From assembly GCA_000708835.1 (NCBI GenBank), contig DF237159.1, forward strand, positions 2,466 to 57,547: 55,082 nucleotides of DNA, written 5' to 3'. Within the stretch, counting starts at the first letter, position 1. Every line of letters begins with the position of its first letter. The translations under genes were made by a program, and so were the position numbers. Shown here in pieces: positions 12,301-23,145 of this stretch. Source of the DNA: Klebsormidium nitens. Lineage: Eukaryota > Streptophyta > Klebsormidiophyceae > Klebsormidiales > Klebsormidiaceae. Under the pieces are notes generated by a model. The model saw nothing but the letters and a program-made list of their open reading frames with translations. It did not search any database and was not told where the DNA came from.

Positions 12301-13617
12301 TCGCCTTGTGAGTTCGATTGTTCAGGGGGGCTGGTTTTTGTGCATCGTGATCGTACATATATTCTGACTAAATACTTTCTTCCTGCAGGCGGATAGCCGA
12401 TCGTACTTCCACTACGCGGGTTCGCTGACTACGCCGCCTTGCAGCGAGGGAGTTGATTGGTTCATGATGGGTGAGCGAGACGTGTATTTATAATTCGTCC
12501 ATTTGAGTGCGAGCTTATTTTGGTCAATCGGTGTCTGAAGGGGGTGCGTCTCATTGTTGAGGGCCTGGATCACTGGAAAAAAAAACGGCAACGTTAGCAT
12601 CTTTTTCTGGTCTGCTTGATGCGCTTGGGGCAGCTGGCGTCAGTTCTGCCTGCCTAAATGAAGATGCTCTGAATCGGACGATCTAGATTAGGCCCTTGAA
12701 GCCTCATCTGAGCGCCTTACTAGAGCGAGCTTTTATGTCTTAGCAGTGGAGTCGGTTTGATGAGGACAGCTTTGCACTTTCCGGACATGCCCTTTCAAAG
12801 ACTCCGAAACACTCTTACGCGCTTGCTCGAGACTCCGACGCTACCGGTTGTACCTTGCTGCTTGCAACCAGCTTCGCTGCTCGACTGCGGCTCAACCATT
12901 GGTGGAGTCATGTCTTATTGCTTGACGGGTTTTTGATCTCAGCAGCTGGCACATCGTCAGCACCACAGAATTCGGAGTTCCACCCGGGTTTGCTTTCGGA
13001 TGCTTGCTATAAGAATCTCTCGTTTGGTTCTTTATGGGACCCATACTGAAGGCAGTTCATGACAGCACATCCTAGCTGAATCTGAGTGATTGAGAGTGAC
13101 TAACTCGATTTCGGATCCGTTTTCTGCTGTGCAGGGAACACCGTTCGCATCCCGTACACGCAGCTTGTCAGCTTCCTGCAATATGTCGGCGACCAGAGGA
13201 CGCTGGCCTTCAACACTGTGAGCTTATCCGGACTCAAAAATTCTGTACGGCAAAAGTACCTTGTGAATGAGTCCTGTCGATGTTTAATAACGATCCTGGC
13301 TGGCATCTGAACCTGAATACTCGGTGGAATCTGCCCCAGAACCATGGCTCGGCTCTGACTTGCCGACAGATTCAGTGTTTTGTTTGTCTCAAGGTCATTG
13401 CACTGCTAGAAAGAAGGGGGTCTTGTCATGGGTCTTTGCGTTCTGACTCCGTCTGACGTCCATCGGAATCTGCCTGAACCCATCATGCAGCATTTACTAG
13501 CAAACGAAGGGAGACACTAAGTAAGCGTACAACGAAAAAAGCCTGACGCAGAGCGTTTTACTGCAGCGTCCGTTGCAACCAATCAGGGATCGGGAGATCA
13601 CGAGGGGCCCAGCATGA
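9389..13617 (+). CDS. Alpha-carbonic anhydrase, predicted thylakoid-lumenal (CAH3-like)
   Basis: Eight exons: 9389-9970, 10550-10685, 10989-11022, 11305-11400, 11875-11950, 12389-12470, 13135-13217, 13567-13617. All phases agree, giving 379 residues. It interconverts HCO3- and CO2 with a zinc ion. Zinc ligands are His217, His219 (FHFHSPSEH) and His236 (MEAHMVH). The SLTTPPCSEGV strand carries the catalytic Thr, and its Cys can pair with the Cys of GGFCILGRQQSPID. Residues 1-105 are Ser/Ala/Lys-rich, like a chloroplast transit peptide. Then RRSLL and a hydrophobic stretch end in HASA before AEWGYGG, a twin-arginine signal with an AxA-type cleavage site, so lumenal location is inferred. Such a dual signal is known for the Chlamydomonas lumenal enzyme. 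The ATG is in a good context (GCCATGG). Exon 3 is only 34 bp. It converges on the bestrophin gene. Confidence 0.92.
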
Positions 13618-16600
13618 GACCGTCGAGAGGGTGATCAAGTATCTAATGCGTTGAGAGAAGATCTTTGTGTCTCAATCTGTGGACCAATTTTTCCACCACC
13701 ACTCTCAATAGCTTGATCAGTAAAGGTTCCCCACTTAGGTGTTGCATGCGAATGAACTCGGTAGCAAGCCGTCAAAAGTTTCTTGCGCATCTGCCATGAT
13801 AAGAGCATCGTTAGCGTTCTACAGCCTTCCATCATAGGTCCTGCAAGTTTGAATGTGGAAGATACCGTACTACTCACTGCAGGACTGATCAGGTGTATGT
13901 CCTTGATCGAGAGCCTTGGTCTATTCGCATCGGCTAGACCAGGCGCTCCTTTGGTTGACCCCATGCAAGTACGTTCAGCTTCAATTCGACTTATGAAGTT
14001 GTACGTGCAGTTCAAAGGACTTTCTGTTGCATTTCTCAATCTCAGTGTGACACAAGTGTATAGGATGAACCACACATACCGCACCTCCACATGTGTATCC
14101 TCCTTTCAAATTACGATCACTGCGCATATGTTTATCAAGAGAGGAGAGAGCTACAGATCTTGTAAGTTTGTACCATACTTTCCATACAGGTGGGTAGCCG
14201 AATCTCGAATTGCCTGAGGGTTTCGCTGAAATGATAGCGGAACCATCCGATGAAATCTCCTGAAATCAAAGCCGCTCAATAACTATGCCAACTCCTAAGG
14301 ACTGATGGGGCCTGTAATTCCATCATGCAATTATACCATGCTCAGACTTGAGCGCAAGCACTGCGCAGCTGAAAGAGTGGCTTTTCAGAGCAATGTGCTG
14401 CTTCCGTATAATATTTTTGAGCTGCTGAAAGACTTTTGAAGTCTTGTCAAGCCATCATAAAGCCTTGCAGAAGGCTTACTGAAGGCTCAAATGACGATGT
14501 CTTCAATTGTCTCCCGAAACCATACGATACACTTTGCTGGTCAAATGACCATCTCTGGCCTCAGTTGTAAAAAGTGTCAACATGTGCTTAGATGAGTTCA
14601 TCACACTAAAGAGAGCTTTATGAGCGTAAACTTATGATGAACTTAAGGAGAAGCACTCATGAGGAGAAACAGGCTATACCCTAGGTCCAATTGGAAGCTC
14701 GGGAAGCTTGGCAGCCATTGCATGCCAGGCAGCTACCCGTCAGCCTGACGTCATGCAAATGCTAGTAATGTATCTGTACCCGGCGTCCGATGCGTTCATC
14801 GCAATGCTAGGCGCCCCCGAAACGGCCGGAGCCAACGGCGCTATCAGCCGGGAGGAAGGCCCGAATTCATAGTTGGTGTTCCACTGACCTGACACACAAG
14901 TATAATGATACAGTTTGGAATCGTATAACCGGCATTCCATTCCACTTGAGATGCATGATCTGCACTGAAATGAAATCCTCACAATTGGGACGTCACACAT
15001 ACGGTCTTGGAAGAATTCCATCAAGCATATCTAGGCGCCCGGGCCCGCCCGCAACATTACAAGGGCAGGCTCTCAGTATGCATGAACCTTCTGCATTCAA
15101 TTGATGATCGCTTCGATCTATACTTTATAACGGTCACGGAGCAGGTCGACGACCGGGTGCGGCGGTGCATCGATCGGCTCGCGCAGTTCAGAGCACTCTG
15201 AGTGTGAGGCCTTTGCAGCCATGTCCGGTTTTGTCAGTCGCGTTGATTTGTTCACGATCGCTGGAGGGAGGCGTAGCAGCGAGGAGCTAGTGACATTTGA
15301 ACATTTGAGCTAGGTGCTGTGGCACTCACATGCGACTTTGAGTTGGCTTGGCCAACCGGAACATTGTTTGTGTTGTTATTGTTATATTCAAGTTGCTTCC
15401 AAAGGCTCACCCTTCAAACGGACGGTCACGTGCATGCGCTTATAAAAGCTAGTGACCCGGCGTTCTGGCGCAATGTCCTTGGCATGGCTCGTGCATGGTG
15501 TCTCTTCTAGCTGACGATCATTATGCATCGATCTCCACTCATCTTCGTCGGACATATATCGCATGCGGCCCGGGCAGCCCTTGATAGAAGTTGGAGCATA
15601 CTGACCACGTACGTGCGTTTTGGGCTATGCGCACACGCGGCACCGTGCGCTTGTGAATAAGCGCGTGATGCACGTTGGACCGCGCCCGAATCTTCTGAGA
15701 ACGCAGCCATTGACACGAATGAAAGGGGGCCGAATTTCAAATGTTAGCCGCAAATTAAGTTGGCTTTCACAGATCATGTAGCCGCAAAGTTGGCTTTTAC
15801 ACATCATGCATTCTTTCGCTGCGAGCGAGGAATGATACACAGAATTCTTGCATCCGCGGAACAACTGAACACACTTTCTTCGAACATACATGGCAGTGGT
15901 TTGACCCTATATAAAATTTATCAGTACAAGCTTAGGCGCCCGCGTCTGTGCCACCCAAGCGCAGAGATAAGAGTTTGATCAATCAAACACTGATACTACC
16001 TACCTATTGAGCAAAACTAACATCGAAGCAGCATGACTAACATGGCTGATTCTCTGCAGACTACCTGGTCATGGCATACAATCACTTGGAGTCTTAGTCG
16101 ACTCAAGCAAGCAACCCAAGGCGTGACATCTGGGAATTGATCTTCCCCCTATTCCAGACCAGATCAACTGTATTTCTTCTCCAAGGCCTCCGCATCGGCC
16201 AACGGCAGGTGCTTAAGTAGCAACTGCAATGCCTGCAGCATCACCGCATCCACAAATGTCAAGTGTCTGCCCATTCAACCCGCCCTAAGGTTTCCGACAA
16301 TCTCGACAATTGAGCATTAGTGGAGAGTTGCATCAACTCTCAATAAACTGCTCTCACACAGACCTTCGAGTGACTAAAAAGATACAATCCTGATTCAATT
16401 GCGCCCAAACACCGAGTCTTTTAAGCACCTGACCTACGATGCACTATACACAATGCAACTTGCAGGAGCTACTCCAAAAAACGAGACCCGTCAATTGTGC
16501 AAGCGAACAAATACATGGACCTCAAGGCTGCCTTGACTTGCTAACCAGATCAGAAGCCCACAACTCGACAAACACACTTGCTTGACCCTTCCCGCGGTCA

Positions 16601-16694
16601 AACGTAGCATCGACTTCAACTCTGACTGATTCAATCCTAGCTAATCCGCTTATCATTGGAGCCAGCCGAGTCCGTGAGTCCCTCGGGACATACA
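13618..16694. other. 3.1 kb spacer between convergent carbonic anhydrase and bestrophin genes
   Basis: This AT-rich spacer lies between two 3' ends. Overlapping open frames of 144 (+) and 151 (-) codons near 13635-14217 and a 94-codon minus frame at 14740-15024 match no family I know, so I do not call them genes. Apart from one tandem duplication near 15745 I see no structure. Confidence 0.45.
15745..15808. repeat. Imperfect tandem duplication, about 32 bp
   Basis: Two adjacent copies of TAGCCGCAAA..GTTGGCTTT.ACA.ATCATG at 15745-15778 and 15779-15808. The first has a 4-base insertion (TTAA). No coding role is visible. Confidence 0.8.
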
Positions 16695-19600
16695 TCAGTT
16701 TGTCACCTGGACGTTCGTCCGGCGCGCGGCAGCCCCGTCCGCAACCCCGTTCTGAGACGCCCCGTTGAGCTGCGCCTGCTTCTTCCCGCCGATCGCGCGC
16801 TTGTTCAGATGCTCACCCTGAAGCCGGGTCAGCTCCCGGACGTTCTTCTCGGCGGTGTTGCAAATCGCGTGGAGGGGCAGGATCGAGAACGGCTCTTCAA
16901 TCAGCACCCCGACCTGCGGCGACGTATGTTGGATCAGTCTTCATGGCAGCTTTGATAGCAATTCTGAAGATCCCGACATAAGCGGAACAGCTCTGCAATC
17001 AGCACCCTGAGCTATGGCGCTGATCAGTCTTCGTGCAAGTTTTGAGAAGCGGTCTTTCAGTCCCGAAGGTGAGCGGCAAATGTCCGATCAATCAGTCCGT
17101 TCAAAGAGGACGGGTCTCCGACCAGAACCCCGGCCTGCGGCGCTGTATGTTGATATTGGTCTTTGAGAAGGGTTTGGACAGCGGTCGTAAAATTCCGAAC
17201 ACAAGCAGTATATGTCGATCAATTGATCCATTATTAAATGAGAGCGTAAATATCGATCAATCAATCCAATAGGAAAAGACACAACATAGGCAGCCAACGT
17301 CGATCAATCAGTCCATTCGAAGAATTTCTGGTCTTCACGCCTAAGTGAGTAAAGCTTGGGCCATCAGTCTAGTTTCAAGAGCATTCTGCGCCTCCTACAC
17401 AAGAGCAGCTATGAAAACAACTTGGCTTGTTGTCAACAGCGTTCTGATCGATCAGTCCGTTCTCAGATAAACGCCTTGCAATCAATCATTCTGTGTGAAA
17501 GCCGACCTATTTCGTCCAGTAGGAGCGTGTGTCAAAAACCAGATTATGATTTGCACAGAGATGAACGGGCACATGGCTCATACAAGCCGCAAGACAGAGA
17601 TACGATCAATAAGGAAGGTGAAGCAGAATGCGACAAGTAAACCTAGGCTAAATGGGGCTCCAGGAGGTTACCCCACTACCTTGTGGGATCCGGCCAAATC
17701 ATGTGTACAAGGGAGTCTGCAAGCTAGGCTGCTTTGACCAGATGTACTTCAATCTGCCAATTGTGATTTGTGGCTCTGATCTTTCTTCCGTCGTCCAATG
17801 TTGTGCAACAATATTCAGGTCGAGAGGGGAAAAGCAGGGTGTTCCCAAGTATTAGAAAGAAGGCGCTAACCCTACCAGTCAATCAATGCTCCCTTTGTCA
17901 AAAAGGTCGAACAAGAGAAGAGAACAGCAATATGACGAATGGTGAATCCCGACCTTAGAACACCCTGAAACCCTGAACACCTCAAACCCTGAACCCTAAT
18001 CACCTTTTCAACGCAGAATTCAATGCAGAAGACTTGGGAGGCCGCCAGGAAGGTAGCCGCAATAACCATCCAAAAAAGGATTGAAAAACCGATGAATGGT
18101 GACAAAAGAGGGCATTCTGGCATGAGAACCCCTAAGCTATGAAACCCTAAAGAGCAGATCCCTACCATCTCAAAACCCTTCAAAAATCACTAGGTGTGGC
18201 ATCGCCTCTTCAATGCAGAAGAGCCCGGCAGCAGACACGAAGGTGGCCAGGACTACCACACTTAAAAAGGGGTTGTTGACACAAAATGAATGGTGGAAAA
18301 AGACGGTGAAAAACACGGCGCTTCGGCGGCGAAACCTTGAAACCCTAAAACTCTGCAATCCCAGAACCCCTCACCTCTTCCAATGCAGAAAAGCGCAGCG
18401 GCGGACAAGAAGGTGGTCAGAAGACCATCTTACAAAAACAATGAATGGTTTGAACAGACTATGAATGGTGCAAACAGAGGGCAATTTGGCGTGGAAACCT
18501 AGAACCCTACAATCTCAAAATCCCTCAGTGGCCTCACCTCTTCAATGCAGAAGAGCGCGGCGGCGGACAGGAAGGTTGCCGGCACAACCATCCAGTGGCA
18601 CGCGTCCCAAAGCGCGAGCGGCAAGAAGAAGTGCCACAGGACTAGGAAACGACTGGTCAGGCGCGTGTAGGAAAGGGGGAGGGGGGTCTTGAAGATACGC
18701 TCGCAGCCTCCAACTTGGTCGTGGAAGTGGGTCAGGTTGTGGTCCTGCAAACCGGCACAGACATCTTTAGGTTTAGCTTAACTGCGCCTGATTGAGGAGG
18801 CTGCTAACCTATAGCCCAAGAAAACAATGCGTGCGTGCATTTGGCGTCTAGAGCAGTGACTGGCCTTTCCTTTTGTATCCCCAAAATTTTATTTTGATCA
18901 GCAAACTCCAAGCTCTATGAATGTACAACAGCAGAACTGACAGCGCAATGTCAGTTCTGGGATGGAAGGGGGGGGCCCTTCTGGAATGGAAGGGGTGGGG
19001 GCCCCAGTAGACTTCAGACATACATCTCAATGCATGTCCAGAACCGGGCTTACAAGCTTCTCTAACTTTTCCTCACTTAGCTTCCTTCACGTTGTTTTTG
19101 AGCTCTGAGGAACACCTAGCTTTGTCGAAATGCATTGGGCCAGTGCATGAGAAAAGAATCCTTCTCAGGCGAACAGCAAAGTAGTCAGAAAGTGCTTGCT
19201 TACAAGGTTAACTCGCTGAAAGTCGGTGAGGTCAGTGTTCTTGGAGATGACTTGGGACATGACTTGCAGGCAGTAGTTCGGCCGGTGCTCCGTCGACGTC
19301 AAGATCTCGATCTCGTCGGAGTTCAGTCCAACGTTCTGCAGTCAAACAGAGTTGTTAACAGCTTACAAGATGAGCATTCACAGACCCACAGAATCTTTGT
19401 TGTTCCAGCAAAGAAGCACAGTCTGAAGTGGGCCCCGGGCGGCTTTTCTTCTATGACGAGATTTTGCATGTGAGAAGAGGGTGAGAGCAGAAACAGCCCT
19501 CTTGAGGCGAGGTGTGACAGAAACGACTTTGTTGACGAGATGTACCTGCCTACCTCAGGTGCTGGAGCTCAAGAAAATGCTCAGCAACGTATGAGCTACA

Positions 19601-21616
19601 AGAAATAAGCTACTTCATGCAAGGCCACATGCGGATCCCAGACCAAGTCTGGACACATCCTTGTGAACCCTAACTTCGATCTTCACTTGACCTGCATTTC
19701 TATCACAACAACCAGGAGCTGACCAGTAAACCCCAAAAAGCTTTCTGTTCCGCTGGTAACCTGCAGTTTCCATGTTACCCGCGCTTTGTCTTCTCGCAGC
19801 ATGCAGTCCTTGAATGTCACTGTCACCTAACCAGTGCTAATCAGGCCAGGTTTACGGTGTAAACCCCTCCTGCCATACCCGCATGTCGCCCACAATGCGA
19901 TCCTCTCCCAGTTTTTCAAGGCTGAGCAAGCAAGCACTAATCACTTTGGTTATCAGCACAACTTTTTCGTGTCAAAAGTAACCCCAGTTTCCAACTTACC
20001 CGCATGTCATCGACAATGTGGTCCTCGCGCAGCAAGTGGTTCTTGAACGCGTACGGGAAGGCCATCAGATAGCGCAGCACTTCCTCCCGCTCCTCGTTGT
20101 CGTCCATGTAGGACAGCGCCTGGCGCGCCAAATCGCGGACGCGATTCAGCGTCGCACCCCACATCTTACGCGCCTGCACCACAATGTGACAAATGAGTTA
20201 ATATTACAACCAATACTCTTAGTCCATTCTTTTCCGTCTCAAACAAATTGATGTTTTTCCCGCAACTCATTTAATATCGCCCACCACATATTGAGCACTG
20301 CACGACGATGATGTCAAAAAGCCCTCTTTGAAAGCGATTGTTCCAGTCACCATGTTGTTTCATTCTAGTTCCTTGTGAAAGCAAGCAATGCGGACTTTTC
20401 GTCGCAGGATAGGTGCAAATAGGGTTTCAGAGGCCATGCCTCTTGCACCGGAGAAGTGCCTGATCTAAAACCAGGGCCTCTGCCATTGCTTTCCTGTGCG
20501 GGCAACGGGCGGCCTTGCTTCAAATGACAAGCAGAGCCCAGCAGACGAATGCAACTAGACGGGAGATTGATGAAGGCAAGCTTCCAGAGCACTTTTGAGA
20601 TTAGCGCGGATGGAACCGTGCTAAACGCAGATGAGCAGATGTTCTTGCTTTGCACTAAAGGAATGTGACTGGGGGCTGTGCAACCGCAAGGACCATGTGC
20701 GCATCTGCGGCGTTTTGCTCAAGTCACAAGACTCCATTTCTTCCAAGGGACCTGGATTCCATGCCTTGCGGCTCTCAGGCAGCAATGTGCACCCACTCAC
20801 AAACGAGTCCAATGTCCTCTTAGAGCTGCTTACTAAGATGGCACAGCGAAAGTCACTCTTCATACTTCAGCTGGATGTCCACTTCTCCACATCACCAAGG
20901 CTTGACCAACATAGGTAGATGTTCCTTCAAGAAAACCCTAGTCAAACCCGGAGCAGCCGGCTCACCTCGTCGAAGCGGGAGTACGACGCATTTGTCCGGA
21001 AGACCAGCAGGAGCGCCAGGGCTGGGGCTGTCAGCTGAAGCGGGAGTGCAGATGCTTTCAGCAGGGGAAGCTCGTGCGGGAGAATATCATGAACAATGGC
21101 CTCATTGTACAGAGCCATCGCAAGGGCGCCACCTGTCAGAGCCAGGACTGGGGGCCCCAAGGCCAAGATAACGCGTGACGAACTGATGCTGAGTATGTGG
21201 CGGTAGTGCCGCGTGCTGCTCCTGTGGCGCAGCCACTCGGGGTGGCCGAAGACAGTGCGCCGGTAGACCATGCTCTCCTCCTTTTTGACATCCGCGCTGA
21301 TGGGGGTGAGGTAGTGCTTCAGGGCGACAGGTGGCGGACTGTTCGACTTTGGCGCGCTCTGGCACCGAACCGAGCGCCGCTGTGGAAGGGAAGGAGTTCT
21401 CGTCTTGCGAGCTGCTTCCTCTTTCGAGTCTGCCAGGTCGAGGGACGCCCTCAGAGATGCATGCCCCCACATTCGCTGCCATTTTTCCTTAGTGGCCAGA
21501 GGGCATCCAACTTGTGCGGGGAGCGGGTTGAATGCAGGAGCCGATCTAGCGGAGGCGGGGCCCCCCCCGGTCCAGAGGGCCTGCGGCCGCATGGCAACGT
21601 GAGCGGAAGTCGCCAT
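16695..21616 (-). CDS. Bestrophin-like chloroplast anion channel (VCCN1/BST family)
   Basis: Five exons on the minus strand: 21616-20966, 20173-20000, 19335-19204, 18744-18538, 16913-16695. All joins are phase 0, giving 460 residues. The ATG at 21616 (MATSAHVAMRPQAL) is chosen; the frame stays open upstream to a TTG near 21709 but has no ATG there. An N-terminal Ser/Ala/Arg-rich region fits a transit peptide. Family signatures in order: MVYRRTVFGHPEWLRHR, two hydrophobic helices, VFRTNASYSRFDE, PLSYTRLTSRFLVLW, a further helix, then IEEVGVLIEEPFSILPL. Plant members (VCCN1) pass Cl-, and Chlamydomonas BST1-3 are proposed to carry HCO3- into thylakoids. Which ion this one prefers cannot be read here. 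It is divergent from the LCIB-family gene and convergent with the carbonic anhydrase. Its introns carry echo arrays. Confidence 0.92.
16970..17600 (-). repeat. Echoes of the last-exon acceptor edge of the bestrophin gene
   Basis: The true exon edge (plus strand: TCAATCAGCACCCCGACCTG, boundary 16913/16914) is copied near 16975-17040 (GCAATCAGCACCCTGAGCTA) and 17085-17165 (ACCAGAACCCCGGCCTGCGG). Spacing is about 97 and 123 bp. Decayed remnants (CGATCAATCAGTCC and relatives) continue at 17090, 17215, 17260, 17307 and 17450. On the gene's strand these lie upstream of the acceptor, inside the intron. Confidence 0.75.
17955..18490 (-). repeat. Echo array of the exon-4 donor edge of the bestrophin gene, with telomere-like motifs
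   Basis: The exon end coding VVPATFLSAAALFCIEE is repeated three times in the following intron. The shared GCAGAA landmark is at 18547 (true exon), 18385, 18215 and 18025, giving spacings of 162, 170 and 190 bp. Units include intron sequence, namely GAATGGTG and runs of AAACCCTGAA or AAACCCTAA close to the plant telomere repeat. Some copies keep a donor-like GTGAGG (CCTCAC on the plus strand). Confidence 0.85.
19760..19915 (-). repeat. Two echoes of the exon-2 donor edge of the bestrophin gene
   Basis: The true boundary is 19999/20000, plus strand TTACCCGCATGTCATCGACA. A copy at 19871-19915 reads ATACCCGCATGTCGCCCACA and continues to match for about 36 bp. A shorter one at 19762-19790 retains CAGTTTCCATGTTACCCGC. 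Spacing is 121 and 100 bp. Confidence 0.7.
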
Positions 21617-23145
21617 GGATGCAGAGTGTGTGGCTTCTGTCCAAACAGAAGGCAATGTGCTGGGTTGCCAGACTTGGCAAGACGCCTTCCTTCTCAACAG
21701 ACTTGGCAAATGAGCCGCTCCGTCGCTCGCATAGGGTGGCTCTACAGTCCCTAGGAATTCTAGTAGAAATCCTGATTGTCCAAGTGCCCCGCGTTCCAGT
21801 ACCTACTACTTCTAGGATTCAAGTTGGAAGAAGCAGCACAGCTCAGTAAGTATGGTACTCGTGTCGCTCGACCCTACTTTGTCACTAGAGTACCTGGTCG
21901 GCGGTCGCTCTAAATTGGAATTTGTAACTTCGGACGGGCTATTTCTATTTCGGAGGCCTAACAAAGCAGTCTACCGAGTACCTGGTACTTCGACCATCTC
22001 CAATCTTCGACTTTCGATGAGCTTCTCAAAGATATCGTGTGTCAATCCACCGAGTGTATTTGACAGTCTGGAATTAAGCTTCCATCTGCTTTACCCGTTT
22101 TAAATAACAGAAGTATGAAATCAGGGCGACCATTCAGATGAAACTGTGTGGCCAGTCTCCGTCTTCCCTACTGAAAGCTCCCGGTTGAGGACACAGGAGT
22201 GCACAGGAGACCAGCTTGGTGCTGCGTATCTGACCCAGCGGCCGGTAGAGCCCCACCTTGGCCGGCCGCGGGGAAATTGGGAAGGAGTCTGGAATTCGAG
22301 CGCATACGGTATAGGTATGTGTTCGGCTCAAAGCAGGTGATTTGTGCCTACCGTAGAAATCCACATATAACAAATTCAAGACTGCAAGGGTTGCGTATCC
22401 AGTTTATTATCTGATTCGGGGACACCCAAATCCTTCCGGAGCTCACCGAAAATCCGGGGCCGCACGTTTTGGTCTTCCCTGGGGGACTTTGATACTGCCC
22501 TTGCTCATGCCAGCATGCGTGCCCGGTTGTGCGCAATGTGTGGCGCACTGAACGAAGTGTGCGTCGTTACGTAACCAGCCCATGATCCTGAGGGATCCCT
22601 TCGTTTGAGACTTCCCCCGCCGCCCCGCGTCCTCCAACCGAGGCAGAAGGCCTAGCCCAGACCCGGTTACGTAACCCCTAATATAGGCGGTGCCTGCAGG
22701 CTGCATAATACAGATAAGGTATTCATTCCTGAATGGACAAGTGGCTCGTTCGACTGGAACGTACCGTCAGGTCTGTGTGCCATGTGATTCCATGAGGCTT
22801 CCGCGATGGTTACGTGGCAGAAGTTGCTGGATTCAATGCGAGGCAACCAATGCCATCCACTAAAATTTCAAGGGACAACTTGAGCTCACCCAATTTGACA
22901 GATCTGCGGCTGTGGTACGGTCTACCCGAATCAGCATTGCATTTGGTACGTACGTTTCTCGTCTGCTCGTTCCGACAAGGAACTCGGAACAGCTCCGAAA
23001 CTTCCACAAGCGGAGACCCAAAATTCGCTGCACCTTCAAGTTGCTACATTGGGGAGGATCATTCAAAAGCGAGCATCAAAAGAAGAAAGCCCACAAACAA
23101 ACTTTTTTGGCAGCTTTCGCACGCTACCCAAACCATCCTAGCACA
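21617..23145. promoter_or_regulatory. Shared divergent promoter region of bestrophin and LCIB-family genes
   Basis: The two start codons lie back to back, 1529 bp apart, with no convincing gene between them. The region contains two identical palindromes GTTACGTAAC and one GTTACGTGG (listed separately), ACGT-core elements of the kind bound by bZIP factors. That it controls both genes together is inference from the layout only. Confidence 0.5.
22566..22675. promoter_or_regulatory. Pair of GTTACGTAAC palindromes exactly 100 bp apart
   Basis: Identical 10-bp palindromes at 22566-22575 and 22666-22675. A third ACGT-core element, GTTACGTGG, is at 22809-22817. All lie 330-580 bp before the LCIB-family ATG and about 950-1200 bp before the bestrophin ATG. 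ACGT cores are known bZIP targets; binding here is inferred. Confidence 0.45.

Noticed and set aside
13635-14217. Overlapping open frames of 144 and 151 codons between carbonic anhydrase and bestrophin genes
   Set aside because: They overlap on opposite strands, have no recognisable motif and no splice context. A faint likeness to reverse transcriptase wording was too weak to call a retroelement.
14740-15024. 94-codon minus-strand frame with Cys and Tyr residues
   Set aside because: It matches no family I know and there is no supporting neighbouring exon.
17215-17600. CGATCAATCAGTCC repeats considered as a CRISPR-like array
   Set aside because: Spacing and sequence are irregular, they lie in a eukaryotic intron and they grade into the exon-5 edge echo.
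17955-18010. AAACCCTGAA run considered as an interstitial telomere
   Set aside because: Only short imperfect runs occur, and they belong to the duplicated intron unit.
21617-21709. Upstream extension of the bestrophin reading frame to about 21709
   Set aside because: The frame is open but begins at TTG. The first ATG is at 21616 and gives a typical transit-peptide start.
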